From: Candidatus Peribacteria bacterium
GTDB lineage: Bacteria; Patescibacteriota; Gracilibacteria; UBA1369; 2-02-FULL-48-14
Direction of reading: 5' to 3'
NCBI GenBank assembly: GCA_943349825.1
Contig: CALQZQ010000007.1
Span: 27,037-91,036, forward strand
DNA length: 64,000 nucleotides
A program made the position numbers and the translations under genes. This document shows positions 16,154 through 24,506 of this stretch, one piece after another. How positions within the stretch are numbered: position 1 is the first letter of the stretch; every line of letters starts with the position of its first letter. Under the pieces are notes generated by a model. The model was not told the DNA's origin. It worked only from the letters and a program-made list of their open reading frames with translations, and did no database searches.

Positions 16154-17769
16154 TAAACCGTCTCCAAATAGCATTTCTGGCAGTAAATGATCTTGTCTTC
16201 ATTTTGATCTGTCCAGGTCTTGGTGCCACATTTTCGGCACTGCGTTTCGTGAAGCTTGTAGGGTGTGCGGAGGGCCAAACGGTCTTTATGCCGCACATCG
16301 GGATGACGTGTGGGGAGGGGCAGACCCATGTCTTTATAAAACTTCAACTCTTGAGGAATCAAACGGAAAGCTTTGCCGCTCACTTCACAGCGGATCACAT
16401 TTTCGCCTTCAGCGGCAGCCACGGTGCTTTCAGGAGCATCGTACCAAGACCAACCATGGGCCAGCACTTCTTCTTTGCTCAGTGGGAAACGTTCCTGGGC
16501 CACACTTTCGTTGTAAGACATAGTGGATAGTTCCATCGGAAATCCTTCGCCCCATTCGCCGGTCTTTTGCATGTGCTCGATGATGCGGGGCACCAAAGCT
16601 TCGTACTCTTCCTTTGTGTATTGCTTATTTAGAATACTATATTTTCCATTTTTCATTCCCACACAGCCAAACAAATTCATATTTCCGTTGTTGCAATAGT
16701 GGGAATACATCACATCGTTGTTGTTGCCCACGAGTGAAAAGGAAAAAAGATTACGCATGCTTCTTCCGCCCGCAATGACCTCATAGGACAGTTCACAGGC
16801 ATAGGTAAAATCACAGTCCATCATGTCTTTGCTGGTTTCTATTTGGGTGGAATTGAGAACGTCTTCACTGCCCACGACATCGTAGGAGTTGTAGACATTT
16901 TTACTCTCGAAAACATGACTTCCTTGAACATTTTCCGAATTGAAAACCTGAGTAGCTCGTACGGGGAATTGTTTAGCAAAGTCCGCAAAAGCAGCCTTGC
17001 AGCGGAGCATACTTTCGTGAGAACCATCCCACCATTCTTTTACTCGTTTTTCATACTCTTCTTTGGACAATTGCTGATTGAAAACACAGTATTTTTTCTG
17101 CACAAGGCCCACACAACCAAAACAATCGCTGCATCCGGACATATCGCTACAAAACAACAAATTGAAGGAGCCTTTGGAGCTGGTCGTGTAAAAACACTGA
17201 TAGCATTTTCCACAATCTACAGCCTCATAGCACAGTTCACATTCCATCAAATTGTAGCTATCAAAACAGCTGCGACTCTTCAGCGCGAGATAGGTGTAGT
17301 AAATGTCCTCGGAGTCTGCCAAACGGGAAGAAAGGAAGCAATTGCGGCTCTGTAAGGTGAACACGGTGTAGTCACAATTCTCGGAATTTACCACAATTGC
17401 CGCTGCCCGTGGCACCGTGTTGGATAACTCCTTAAATTGTTCGAAAAAAGGACGAGAAAAATCAAAGTCACGGCCATAGGCATGCGGATCATAAGCATCG
17501 CTCCACCACACATCAATAGCGTAGACCGGGAAGGCTTTGTTGGGATGGTGAGCCGAAATGATGGGACGACCAGTTTTATCGCAAGTGCGACGATACATAT
17601 TTCGATCGTTGCGCTGAGCATAACGTCGTTGTCGTCGACAGGGACTGCAAAGTTTGGGCTCGGGGATTTCAAATCGACGTCCACCCACAGTCGGTTCCAC
17701 TTTTTTCAAGAACTCCCGCTCTGTCGCGGTCAATTCAAAGGGTTCTTGGCATTGTGGGCAGGTTTTCAT
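16150..17769 (-). CDS. cysteine-rich zinc-ribbon repeat protein, paralogue 2
   Basis: 539 residues from the ATG at 17769 (MKTCPQCQEPFEL). Same order of parts as paralogue 1: ribbon CPQC ... LCSPC with RQRRYAQRNDR, DFDFSRPFFEQF, Cys-rich repeats (SENCDY, LCYEAVDCGKCYQC, CSDCFGCVGL), NKQYTKEEYE, KTGEWGEGFP. In the second ribbon the pairs are reduced to CEVSGK and HPDV, while the last ribbon (CRKC ... CQKCYL) is intact. The start overlaps the TGA stop of paralogue 3 by one base, so the genes are translationally coupled. Confidence 0.75.
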   Translation of the reverse strand: MKTCPQCQEPFELTATEREFLKKVEPTVGGRRFEIPEPKLCSPCRRQRRYAQRNDRNMYRRTCDKTGRPIISAHHPNKAFPVYAIDVWWSDAYDPHAYGRDFDFSRPFFEQFKELSNTVPRAAAIVVNSENCDYTVFTLQSRNCFLSSRLADSEDIYYTYLALKSRSCFDSYNLMECELCYEAVDCGKCYQCFYTTSSKGSFNLLFCSDMSGCSDCFGCVGLVQKKYCVFNQQLSKEEYEKRVKEWWDGSHESMLRCKAAFADFAKQFPVRATQVFNSENVQGSHVFESKNVYNSYDVVGSEDVLNSTQIETSKDMMDCDFTYACELSYEVIAGGRSMRNLFSFSLVGNNNDVMYSHYCNNGNMNLFGCVGMKNGKYSILNKQYTKEEYEALVPRIIEHMQKTGEWGEGFPMELSTMSYNESVAQERFPLSKEEVLAHGWSWYDAPESTVAAAEGENVIRCEVSGKAFRLIPQELKFYKDMGLPLPTRHPDVRHKDRLALRTPYKLHETQCRKCGTKTWTDQNEDKIIYCQKCYLETVY

Positions 17770-19379
17770 CAGTAAACGGCTTCCAAATAACATTTCTCGC
17801 AGTATACGACCTCCGGACGATCGGGGGAATAGCTGCTTGGCATGCTCACTCCACAGTGGTCGCACTTGCGTTCCCACAAAAGGCGAGGGTTGCGTTTGGC
17901 ATCACGCTCCTTCATACGCACCTCTGGATGTTTGGTGGGCAAGGGCAATCCCAGTTTTTTATAAAATTCCAGTTCCTGTTTTGTCAGGCGAAAAGGTTTG
18001 CCAGTCACCTCACACAGCACAACATTTTCCAAGCCGGCCTCCGGCTTCTCAAGCACCTCTCCACGCCATGAATAACCCAAACGCTCGGCACCCTCCCGCG
18101 TGAGAGGATAATACTGCTGAGCCAGCGTTTCATTGTAAGCAAAGCGAGTGTACTGAGGCAAAAAGCTGTCGCCCCATTCACCGGTTTTTTGCATGTGCTC
18201 CACAATGCGAGCCGCCATCTTCTCAAAATCTTCCTTGGTATATTGCTTATTCAAAATCACGTATTCTCCTTTCCTCACGCCGACGCAACCAAAAGCATTG
18301 GAAGAAGCCATGCTGTAGGAACAGTAAATCTGGTTGGAACCCGTTGTCCACTGATGCTCAGTGAACAAGTGGTGGTGCCCGGCCGTACCGGCACATTGAT
18401 AGGACCACGCCAGAAATCCTGCGCCCTCAATGTCTTGGCAGTGCTCACACTTGGCTGGCGAGTTGGTCATGTACTTGCAGTCTTCCAGCTCTTGGCAGTC
18501 GAAACAGTAGGAGCAATTTTTGGAGTTTTTCACGTGATCGCCGAGCACATTTTCACACTGCACCAAGAAAAGATTTCGTCGTGGAGTGTCTTTGCCCACC
18601 TCTTTAAACCGGCGCAAAGTTTCCGGCCAGTTCGCCTTCGCAGCGGCCACTTTTTGTCCGTAATCTTCTTTGCTGCAAGCCTGGTTGAAGAAATAATATT
18701 TTTTCTGGCGAAGCCCGCTGGACCCAAAACACGACTCACAATTGCGGCAGTCCACACATCCAAAACAGTCGGTGAGATTTTCGCTCTCAAAACAGTAGGC
18801 GGAGCCGTAGCATTTCACACAGTCGATACACTCGTAACAGAGCTGCCCTTCGATGAGGGAGAGGTTGTCATAGCAATCAAAAGAGTGCCACACAAAACAC
18901 CCGTAGGAGCACTTCTCGTTGAAGTCCGCCGTGAACAACAAGTAGCAGTCTTTATTCTGGTAACCATAGTTGGTGTAGTCGCTGTTTTGATCCAAAGCAT
19001 TGATGATGCCCAATTGCGGGACTTTTTTCAAAAGCTCAAAATACTGCTCAAAAAAAGGTCGGTTGAAGTCGAATTCTTGTCCATAATTCATCGCGCTCCA
19101 ATCGTCTGCCCACCAACAATCTCGGCAGTACACCGTGAAAGGTTTTTCGGGAGAATACACGGACAGAAGAAATTTCTGACACTTCGCACAGTTGCGTTTA
19201 TACAGCGTGCGCTCATTTCGATACGCCATGCGCCTTTGTTGTCGACACGCTGGACAGTAAACCGGTGCCGGTAGAGCGCATTTCTTTCCATCATAAACAG
19301 GAGAAATTTGATCTAAAAAAGCAAGATCCTCAGGCTCGATCACAAACGGTTTGGCGCAAGATTTACAGGATTGGTTCAT
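17769..19379 (-). CDS. cysteine-rich zinc-ribbon repeat protein, paralogue 3
   Basis: 536 residues from the ATG at 19379 (MNQSCKSCAKPFVIEPED). Ribbon 1 is CKSC ... YCPACRQQRRMAYRNER. The central region has many CxxC and CxD units (NKDCYLL, LCYECIDCVKCYG, CFGCVDCRNCESCFG). The box FGCVGVRKGEYVILNKQY precedes KTGEWGDSFLP. Ribbon 2 is degenerate in the same way as paralogue 2 (CEVTGK, HPEV), and ribbon 3 is intact (CDHCG ... CEKCYL). Its ATG overlaps the stop of paralogue 4 by 4 bases (ATGA). It is the middle gene of a three-gene operon. Confidence 0.75.
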   Translation of the reverse strand: MNQSCKSCAKPFVIEPEDLAFLDQISPVYDGKKCALPAPVYCPACRQQRRMAYRNERTLYKRNCAKCQKFLLSVYSPEKPFTVYCRDCWWADDWSAMNYGQEFDFNRPFFEQYFELLKKVPQLGIINALDQNSDYTNYGYQNKDCYLLFTADFNEKCSYGCFVWHSFDCYDNLSLIEGQLCYECIDCVKCYGSAYCFESENLTDCFGCVDCRNCESCFGSSGLRQKKYYFFNQACSKEDYGQKVAAAKANWPETLRRFKEVGKDTPRRNLFLVQCENVLGDHVKNSKNCSYCFDCQELEDCKYMTNSPAKCEHCQDIEGAGFLAWSYQCAGTAGHHHLFTEHQWTTGSNQIYCSYSMASSNAFGCVGVRKGEYVILNKQYTKEDFEKMAARIVEHMQKTGEWGDSFLPQYTRFAYNETLAQQYYPLTREGAERLGYSWRGEVLEKPEAGLENVVLCEVTGKPFRLTKQELEFYKKLGLPLPTKHPEVRMKERDAKRNPRLLWERKCDHCGVSMPSSYSPDRPEVVYCEKCYLEAVY

Positions 19380-20965
19380 ACGAGGGCGTTTAAGTAGCAT
19401 TTTTCACAGCAGACCACTTCCGGACGGTCCGCAGCGTAAGTCGTTTGAATCGGCATTTGGCACTTCGCACACGCACGATCCCACAAATGTCTGGGCGTTT
19501 CCAGAGCCATACGAGCACGCTGCCTACAATTGAAGCATCGCGTGGGAAGCGGAACTCCAAGCATTGTGTACAGCGCCAGCTCCTGCGCGATCAGACGATA
19601 ATTTTTCCCGCACTGCTCACAGCCCATCACGTCTTTTTCGCCGTGCGCACCCGTGGGCATGGGGTCCGGCTCACGCCACTTGAGTCCTTCGGCCAACGCC
19701 TCTTCTTTCGAGAGAGGATAAAAGTCACAGGCCTTCGTTTCGTTGTAGCCATAGACGGACAGCGAAGCGGGGAAGAACTCGCCGTACTCACCACTCGCAC
19801 GCATGGCCGTCCGAATTTTATCCACCATCACCGCGTAGTCTTCCGGGCTGTATTGCTTGTTCAAAATGCAATAACGATGCCCCTTCAACCCCATACAACC
19901 AAACGAATTGTGGGAACTTTGACAGTTATCGCAGTATTCCATATTGCTGGATTGGTAGCACAAATTGCAGAACTTACTGAATTTCAAATCGATGAGTGCC
20001 GTCACTTCATATACAAATTCTCCGCGAGCGCAGCGCGTCACATCCATGCCATCTTTGAGGCCGCCCACTTCGTATAAATGACTGCCGTCTTCCACGTCTT
20101 TAACAGAGTAAGATTGGGACGCATTGCGCGAATTCGTGACATAATTTCCACTGCAGTTTTCACTGTTTTTATCCCATGTGGACTTCACGGGAATCGTGAG
20201 CCTCAGCGCTTGGTACTGTTTCACAAAATCCGCACGAAAGGCATCGTCCGTCATCAGTTTTTTCCACGTCGTGTCGAATTCCTCCTGCGTCACCGCGCGG
20301 TTCAAAATCATCAAAGTCTTCTGGCGTTGCCCCACGCACCCAATCAAATTTTGCGAACTGCGGCAGTCGAAGCAAAATGCAGAAAAGTTCACGCTCATAC
20401 AATTTTCCAGCCACATGCTGCTGTAGCATTGCTCGCACTGGAAGCACTCATAGCAACGCTCCATGGTCTGGCACATGTAGAGATCCGAGCAATCTTTCGA
20501 ATAAAAGGCCCAGTCCGAATAGTAAGTATTTTCCGAGTTCACAAACGAATTTCCCATGTAGCAGTTGCGACTGTTGCCCGTGTGCACCGTATAGTCGCAG
20601 TTTTCGCACTGAGTGAAATAGTTGGCCACGCGGGGAACCTTCGCTCGCATTTCCGCGAACTGTTCAAAAAATGGCCTAGAAAAATCATAGTCCACGCCAT
20701 ACGCCAGCGGATCATACTGGTCGCTCAAATAACATTCTTTGCAGTAGACGGGGAAGGGTTTATCGGGCGAACAAATACTCACGATGAGTTTCTTGCAGGC
20801 ATCACAATTGCGCTTGTAAAAATTGCGGTCGTTTCGGAAACCGAGGCGGCGCATGTTCCGGCAATCCGGGCACAATTTGGGCTCCGGCACTTCAAACTTC
20901 GTCAAAAACTGCGCATCTTCTGGGCTGATCTCAAACTCCAGTTGGCAACGACTGCAAGTCTTCAT
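19376..20965 (-). CDS. cysteine-rich zinc-ribbon repeat protein, paralogue 4 (operon head)
   Basis: 529 residues starting MKTCSRCQLEFEISPED. All ribbons are complete: CSRC ... LCPDCRNMRRLGFRNDR, then CEQCGKNY ... RCFNCRQRAR, then CAKC ... CEKCYL. Between them are YDFSRPFFEQF and Cys-rich repeats (SRNCYMG, RCYECFQCEQCYSS, CDNCQSSHNSFGCMGL). It has its own extended -10 promoter with leaderless spacing and heads the operon that runs through paralogues 3 and 2. No signal peptide, so probably cytoplasmic. Confidence 0.75.
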   Translation of the reverse strand: MKTCSRCQLEFEISPEDAQFLTKFEVPEPKLCPDCRNMRRLGFRNDRNFYKRNCDACKKLIVSICSPDKPFPVYCKECYLSDQYDPLAYGVDYDFSRPFFEQFAEMRAKVPRVANYFTQCENCDYTVHTGNSRNCYMGNSFVNSENTYYSDWAFYSKDCSDLYMCQTMERCYECFQCEQCYSSMWLENCMSVNFSAFCFDCRSSQNLIGCVGQRQKTLMILNRAVTQEEFDTTWKKLMTDDAFRADFVKQYQALRLTIPVKSTWDKNSENCSGNYVTNSRNASQSYSVKDVEDGSHLYEVGGLKDGMDVTRCARGEFVYEVTALIDLKFSKFCNLCYQSSNMEYCDNCQSSHNSFGCMGLKGHRYCILNKQYSPEDYAVMVDKIRTAMRASGEYGEFFPASLSVYGYNETKACDFYPLSKEEALAEGLKWREPDPMPTGAHGEKDVMGCEQCGKNYRLIAQELALYTMLGVPLPTRCFNCRQRARMALETPRHLWDRACAKCQMPIQTTYAADRPEVVCCEKCYLNALV

Positions 20966-20972
20966 TGCTCAA

Positions 20973-20978
20973 AGAATA
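20973..20978 (-). promoter_or_regulatory. extended -10 promoter of the cysteine-rich operon
   Basis: On the minus strand TGC-TATTCT ends 7 bases before the ATG at 20965. No -35 match is obvious and no Shine-Dalgarno sequence is present, so this is probably a leaderless start. Confidence 0.5.
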
Positions 20979-21068
20979 GCAGAAAAGTCGCTTCAGGGAA
21001 GCAAAATCAAGCTCAGGCGAGTGCAGCAGTTCGAGGAAAACGCTGCCCGTGTCGAAGAGGGGCGACAG

Positions 21069-21455
21069 CTAGGCGGCCAACGCTTTTTCTAAATCTTTAT
21101 CAAAAGTCAGCACAGGGAGCTCTAGTTCTTTAGAGAGATGGATCAGAGAAACATCGGTATAAGAAAAGGTGTGAGGTGCAAGTCGTTCGTAAAGCTCCAA
21201 CACTTCTTCAGAGTAACTTTCGTCCAATTTGAACAACTCAATATTACTGTCTGGGGAGGTTAAGAGTTTTACCTTTTCAAGAGCGAGAGCCGTAGATGCT
21301 TTTCGATTTAAAATATTGATAAGCTCTTGAAGCACTAAAAAAGTGACCACCATTTTCTCACCGGCATGCTCTTTCGCCAACGATACGGAACCTGCATGAT
21401 GAACATCATTAGTTCTAAAGTAGGCCACCAAAAAAGAAGTATCAAGGATTATCAT
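21069..21455 (-). CDS. PIN-domain toxin, VapC-like
   Basis: About 128 residues from the Met of MIILDTSFLVAYF; an alternative start lies at 21470. PIN signature residues are the first Asp in LDTSF, the Glu in LQELINIL, and the final acidic cluster FSYTDVSLIHLSKELELPVLTFDKDL. VapC toxins are ribonucleases that usually cut tRNA or rRNA. The 5' end overlaps the antitoxin gene. The pair sits between cysteine-rich genes 4 and 5 and is not obviously linked to their function. Confidence 0.82.
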   Translation of the reverse strand: MIILDTSFLVAYFRTNDVHHAGSVSLAKEHAGEKMVVTFLVLQELINILNRKASTALALEKVKLLTSPDSNIELFKLDESYSEEVLELYERLAPHTFSYTDVSLIHLSKELELPVLTFDKDLEKALAA

Positions 21456-21678
21456 AGAGGATTTCGTCAATATGTTCCGAAAGGTAGGGGTCGTCTCCGC
21501 CCCAGCTGGAACTGGGCATGTCCGCTAAAGATTTCTTCTGAAGGTTTTCCTTCACGGCTTCTTGAGCGAGCACATCTCTGGCCCAAGTCGCAAAAGGTTT
21601 CCCATGGCTCGCCGCAATGGACTTCAGCTCTAGATAGGCAGGAAGTGAAAAGTAAACCTGAGCAGCCTGTTGTTTCAT
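21442..21678 (-). CDS. VapB-like antitoxin
   Basis: 78 residues from the ATG at 21678 (MKQQAAQVYFSLPAYLELKSIAASHGKPFATWARDVLAQEA), a ribbon-helix-helix-like DNA-binding pattern, with an acidic C-terminal tail that would block the toxin (GGDDPYLSEHIDEILYD). It overlaps the PIN gene. Upstream lies a perfect palindrome overlapping the -10 box, the usual autoregulation signal. Confidence 0.72.
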   Translation of the reverse strand: MKQQAAQVYFSLPAYLELKSIAASHGKPFATWARDVLAQEAVKENLQKKSLADMPSSSWGGDDPYLSEHIDEILYDNP

Positions 21679-21694
21679 AAATACAGTTACATGT

Positions 21695-21709
21695 ACTGTT
21701 AACAGTATA
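21695..21709 (-). promoter_or_regulatory. vapBC-type operator and -10 box
   Basis: Perfect 12-bp palindrome ACTGTTAACAGT (21695-21706) overlapping a minus-strand TATACT -10 element (21709-21704), upstream of the antitoxin ATG. Confidence 0.55.
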
Positions 21710-21751
21710 AAACAACGTAACTCAAAAAACAAGCCCACCGCAGGAATACAT

Positions 21752-23152
21752 TTAACCAATCAAACTCTCGTACTCCTCACGGCTCACCACTTTCTTCAAT
21801 TCAGGATGCTTATACCCACCTTGTCCCTGCAAGCTCGTGTCCATGAGGTCCATTCTTTGACGGTAACGTACGGGGAAAGAAAGCCGTGGCTGGGGCAGAC
21901 CCATGCGTTCATAAAATTCCAACTCCTGAGGGGTGTACTGAAGCTTCATTTCCACAGCCTTCGGTGCGGGCTCAAAAAGATCGTAAGCAATGGTATCCTC
22001 GTACAGAAAAGGCGAAAGTTGCATGGGGAAGAAAAATCCATATTCTCCGCGAGCCTGCATAGACGCTTTCAAAGCCACAAGAGTCTTTTCGTACTCTTCT
22101 TTGGAGTAGGGTTTATTGAAAATGTGGAACTTCTTGTTGCGCAGCCCAATACAGCCAAAACAGTCTTGGCAGCCGATGCATAAGTAGCAGTATTCCATGT
22201 TGGAACTGTGCCAAGTGAAGGCACAATTTTTCACATCAAAAGCTGAAATACCCGTAGCCACGCATTGAGTACAACGCTCCACTTTATCATTACACATGAA
22301 CGAACCCTCGATGTCTCGCCCCTTGGCACACTGAAAGACATTGTTACAATCCAGGAGATCAAAACTTTCGAAAGTGCGACGACAATTTTTAGAATTTTTC
22401 ACGTAGTTTCCCTCCACGTCTTCACAGTTTTCCAGTAAGGAAGGAGGAGTGGGAGCGGCGGCAATCATCTCCATAAACTTTCCTTTCAGCTGTTGCACCG
22501 TGTCGTAGTCCTTCAAATTTACAGTCTTCATGAAGGCCTCATAATCTTCTTTCGTGAATTGCTGATTCATCACGCAGTACTGTTTATTGCGCAGTCCAGA
22601 AGACATAAAACAGTGGCTCACATTTCGACAATCGAACAAAAACTGCGAATCGGAAGTCTGACGACAGTTGAATGAATATTGGCAATTGTAGCAAGAAAAC
22701 ATATAGGTGCAGTCGTAGAGCAATTCTGATTCCATCACCCAATACACGTCCACGCAACTGTTGGAGTTGTAAATACGCACGGAGTAGTAAACGTCACGAC
22801 AATTGATCGCATCAAACACCAAGTAGCCATTCTTCACCCCCTCAACATCCTGACAATATTCCGCGTTTTCCTGAAGACTGGAAAGCAGCGTGACCACGGG
22901 AGCCATCCCCTGCAATTGGGCAAACTGCTCAAAAAAAGATCGTCCAAGATCCGGCTCTAAAAATGGAGAAATCCAATCATCTGCATACCACTCATCATGA
23001 CTGTATACAGGACAGCGGCTATTTTCAGGATAAACGGAAATGATCGGCTTCCCACTCTTGCTGGACACCCGTTTGTAGAGCTTTTTATTGGGATACCACG
23101 CCATCACCTGACGTAATTGTTCTTCGGGAGTAGGATAGGGGTTGAAAGCCAT
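21752..23152 (-). CDS. divergent cysteine-rich repeat protein lacking zinc ribbons, paralogue 5
   Basis: 466 residues. It shares the core of the family (LGRSFFEQFAQLQ, units such as LLYDCTYMFSCYNCQYSFNC, SSGLRNKQYCVMNQQFTKEDYE, CIGCQDCFGCIGLRNKKFHIFNKPYSKEEYE, ARGEYGFFFPMQLSPFLYEDT, TPQELEFYERMGLPQP). It starts at MAFNPYPTPEEQ without the N-terminal ribbon, and the C-terminal ribbon positions carry no CxxC pairs. The Cys-rich core is kept while the zinc knuckles are lost, suggesting the core has its own function. It shares a symmetrical divergent promoter with the nucleotidyltransferase gene at 23203. Confidence 0.7.
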   Translation of the reverse strand: MAFNPYPTPEEQLRQVMAWYPNKKLYKRVSSKSGKPIISVYPENSRCPVYSHDEWYADDWISPFLEPDLGRSFFEQFAQLQGMAPVVTLLSSLQENAEYCQDVEGVKNGYLVFDAINCRDVYYSVRIYNSNSCVDVYWVMESELLYDCTYMFSCYNCQYSFNCRQTSDSQFLFDCRNVSHCFMSSGLRNKQYCVMNQQFTKEDYEAFMKTVNLKDYDTVQQLKGKFMEMIAAAPTPPSLLENCEDVEGNYVKNSKNCRRTFESFDLLDCNNVFQCAKGRDIEGSFMCNDKVERCTQCVATGISAFDVKNCAFTWHSSNMEYCYLCIGCQDCFGCIGLRNKKFHIFNKPYSKEEYEKTLVALKASMQARGEYGFFFPMQLSPFLYEDTIAYDLFEPAPKAVEMKLQYTPQELEFYERMGLPQPRLSFPVRYRQRMDLMDTSLQGQGGYKHPELKKVVSREEYESLIG

Positions 23153-23160
23153 ATGCCCGC

Positions 23161-23195
23161 AAGTATAGCCTTTTCCCTCGATTCAGGCTATACTT
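23161..23195. promoter_or_regulatory. symmetrical divergent promoter pair
   Basis: AAGTATAGCC (23161-23170) and GGCTATACTT (23186-23195) form a perfect 10-bp inverted repeat. Each arm supplies a TATACT -10 box for one direction, 10 bases before the ATG at 23152 (minus) and 8 bases before the ATG at 23203 (plus). Confidence 0.55.
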
Positions 23196-23202
23196 CTTCC
23201 AC

Positions 23203-24495
23203 ATGAAAACCCTTTTGCTGGCCGCCGGCCGTAGCCGACGCGTTAAACCCATTGAAGATAAAAATTTCCTGAAGTTCGCAGGAAGAACTTTGTTGGAGCA
23301 CCAACTGGACACACTCAAGCGTGTGGGGCTCACGGACATCGTGATCGTCGGAGGAGCGCACAACTTAGAAAAACTCAAAACCCTCGCGGAACCCTACAGC
23401 GCACAAGTGGTGGAACAAAAGAACCTGGACGAAGGGATGGCGGGAGCCGTACTTAGCGTGGAACCGCTCATCAAAGGCGACGAAACCCTCCTGGTGGTGA
23501 GCAGCAACGACATTCTGGCGCAGAGCGCTTTCGAAAGCATGATTAAGGCTCAAGAATCTGCCGCAGACGCCTACCTTCTCGCCTACGAAGTGAAGGAATA
23601 CTTCCCTGGCGGCTACCTCAAAGTAGACAAGCACTCGCCAGAGGCGAGCCTAAGAATAGTGGAAATTGTGGAAAAACCGGAGCCCGGCAGCGAGCCCTCG
23701 AACTTGGTGAACATCGTGGTGCACGCCTTCAAAAAACCGGCGACCCTCTTTGCAGCCCTCAAAAAAGCAGACACTCAGCGTGACGATCATTACGAAACTG
23801 CACTGCAAAGCCTCATGAAGGAACAGATTTTTGAAGCGGTTCCCTACAGTAGTTTTTGGCAGCCCATCAAATTTCCATGGCACATTTTGGATCTCATGAA
23901 TTTCTCTTTCAAAGTCATGGGATCTCGCATTCATCCCAGCGCGCAAATCGCTGAAACCGCCATCATCAAAGGCGACGTCGTGATCGAAGAGGACGTAAAA
24001 ATCTACGATCATGCGGTGATCCAAGGCCCTGCCTACATCGGCAAAAATTCCGTGATTGCCAATAACGCCCTGGTGCGTGAATCCATGATTGGAGACAATT
24101 GTGTGGTGGGTTATTCCACAGAAATCGCGCGCTCCTTCATTGGCGACGATTGTTGGTTCCACAGCAACTACGTGGGCGACACGGTGATGGGCAACGATGT
24201 GAGTTTTGGAGCCGGTGCCATCTGTGCCAACCTCCGTCTGGACGAAAAAGAAATCGGTGAGTCCAAACGCAACAAGCTCGGACCCGTGCTCGGCGATCAC
24301 ATTCGCGTAGGAGTTCAAACCAGCATTATGCCCGGCATCCGCGTGGGCTCGAACACCATGATCACTTCCGGCCTCGTCATTGCGGAGGACATCGAAGCAG
24401 GCAAATACGTGACGGGGAAAGTCGAACTGGAAATCAAAGACAACAAGGCTGTACTAGACGCCGCAGCTCGAGCTAAGATGAAGGGGAAGCTATAA
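23203..24495 (+). CDS. GlmU-like sugar nucleotidyltransferase with left-handed beta-helix
   Basis: 430 residues. The N-terminal nucleotidyltransferase domain (about 1-225) has MKTLLLAAGRSRRVKPIEDKN (loop LAAGxSxR, then K) and GGYLKVDK. The C-terminal hexapeptide-repeat helix (about 245-410) has repeats such as HPSAQIAETAIIKGDVVIEE and AYIGKNSVIANNALV. This is the architecture of GlmU and glucose-1-phosphate thymidylyltransferase-like proteins, which make nucleotide sugars for the envelope. The exact substrate cannot be read from the sequence. Confidence 0.87.
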   Translation: MKTLLLAAGRSRRVKPIEDKNFLKFAGRTLLEHQLDTLKRVGLTDIVIVGGAHNLEKLKTLAEPYSAQVVEQKNLDEGMAGAVLSVEPLIKGDETLLVVSSNDILAQSAFESMIKAQESAADAYLLAYEVKEYFPGGYLKVDKHSPEASLRIVEIVEKPEPGSEPSNLVNIVVHAFKKPATLFAALKKADTQRDDHYETALQSLMKEQIFEAVPYSSFWQPIKFPWHILDLMNFSFKVMGSRIHPSAQIAETAIIKGDVVIEEDVKIYDHAVIQGPAYIGKNSVIANNALVRESMIGDNCVVGYSTEIARSFIGDDCWFHSNYVGDTVMGNDVSFGAGAICANLRLDEKEIGESKRNKLGPVLGDHIRVGVQTSIMPGIRVGSNTMITSGLVIAEDIEAGKYVTGKVELEIKDNKAVLDAAARAKMKGKL

Positions 24496-24506
24496 CCCTC
24501 CTGCCT

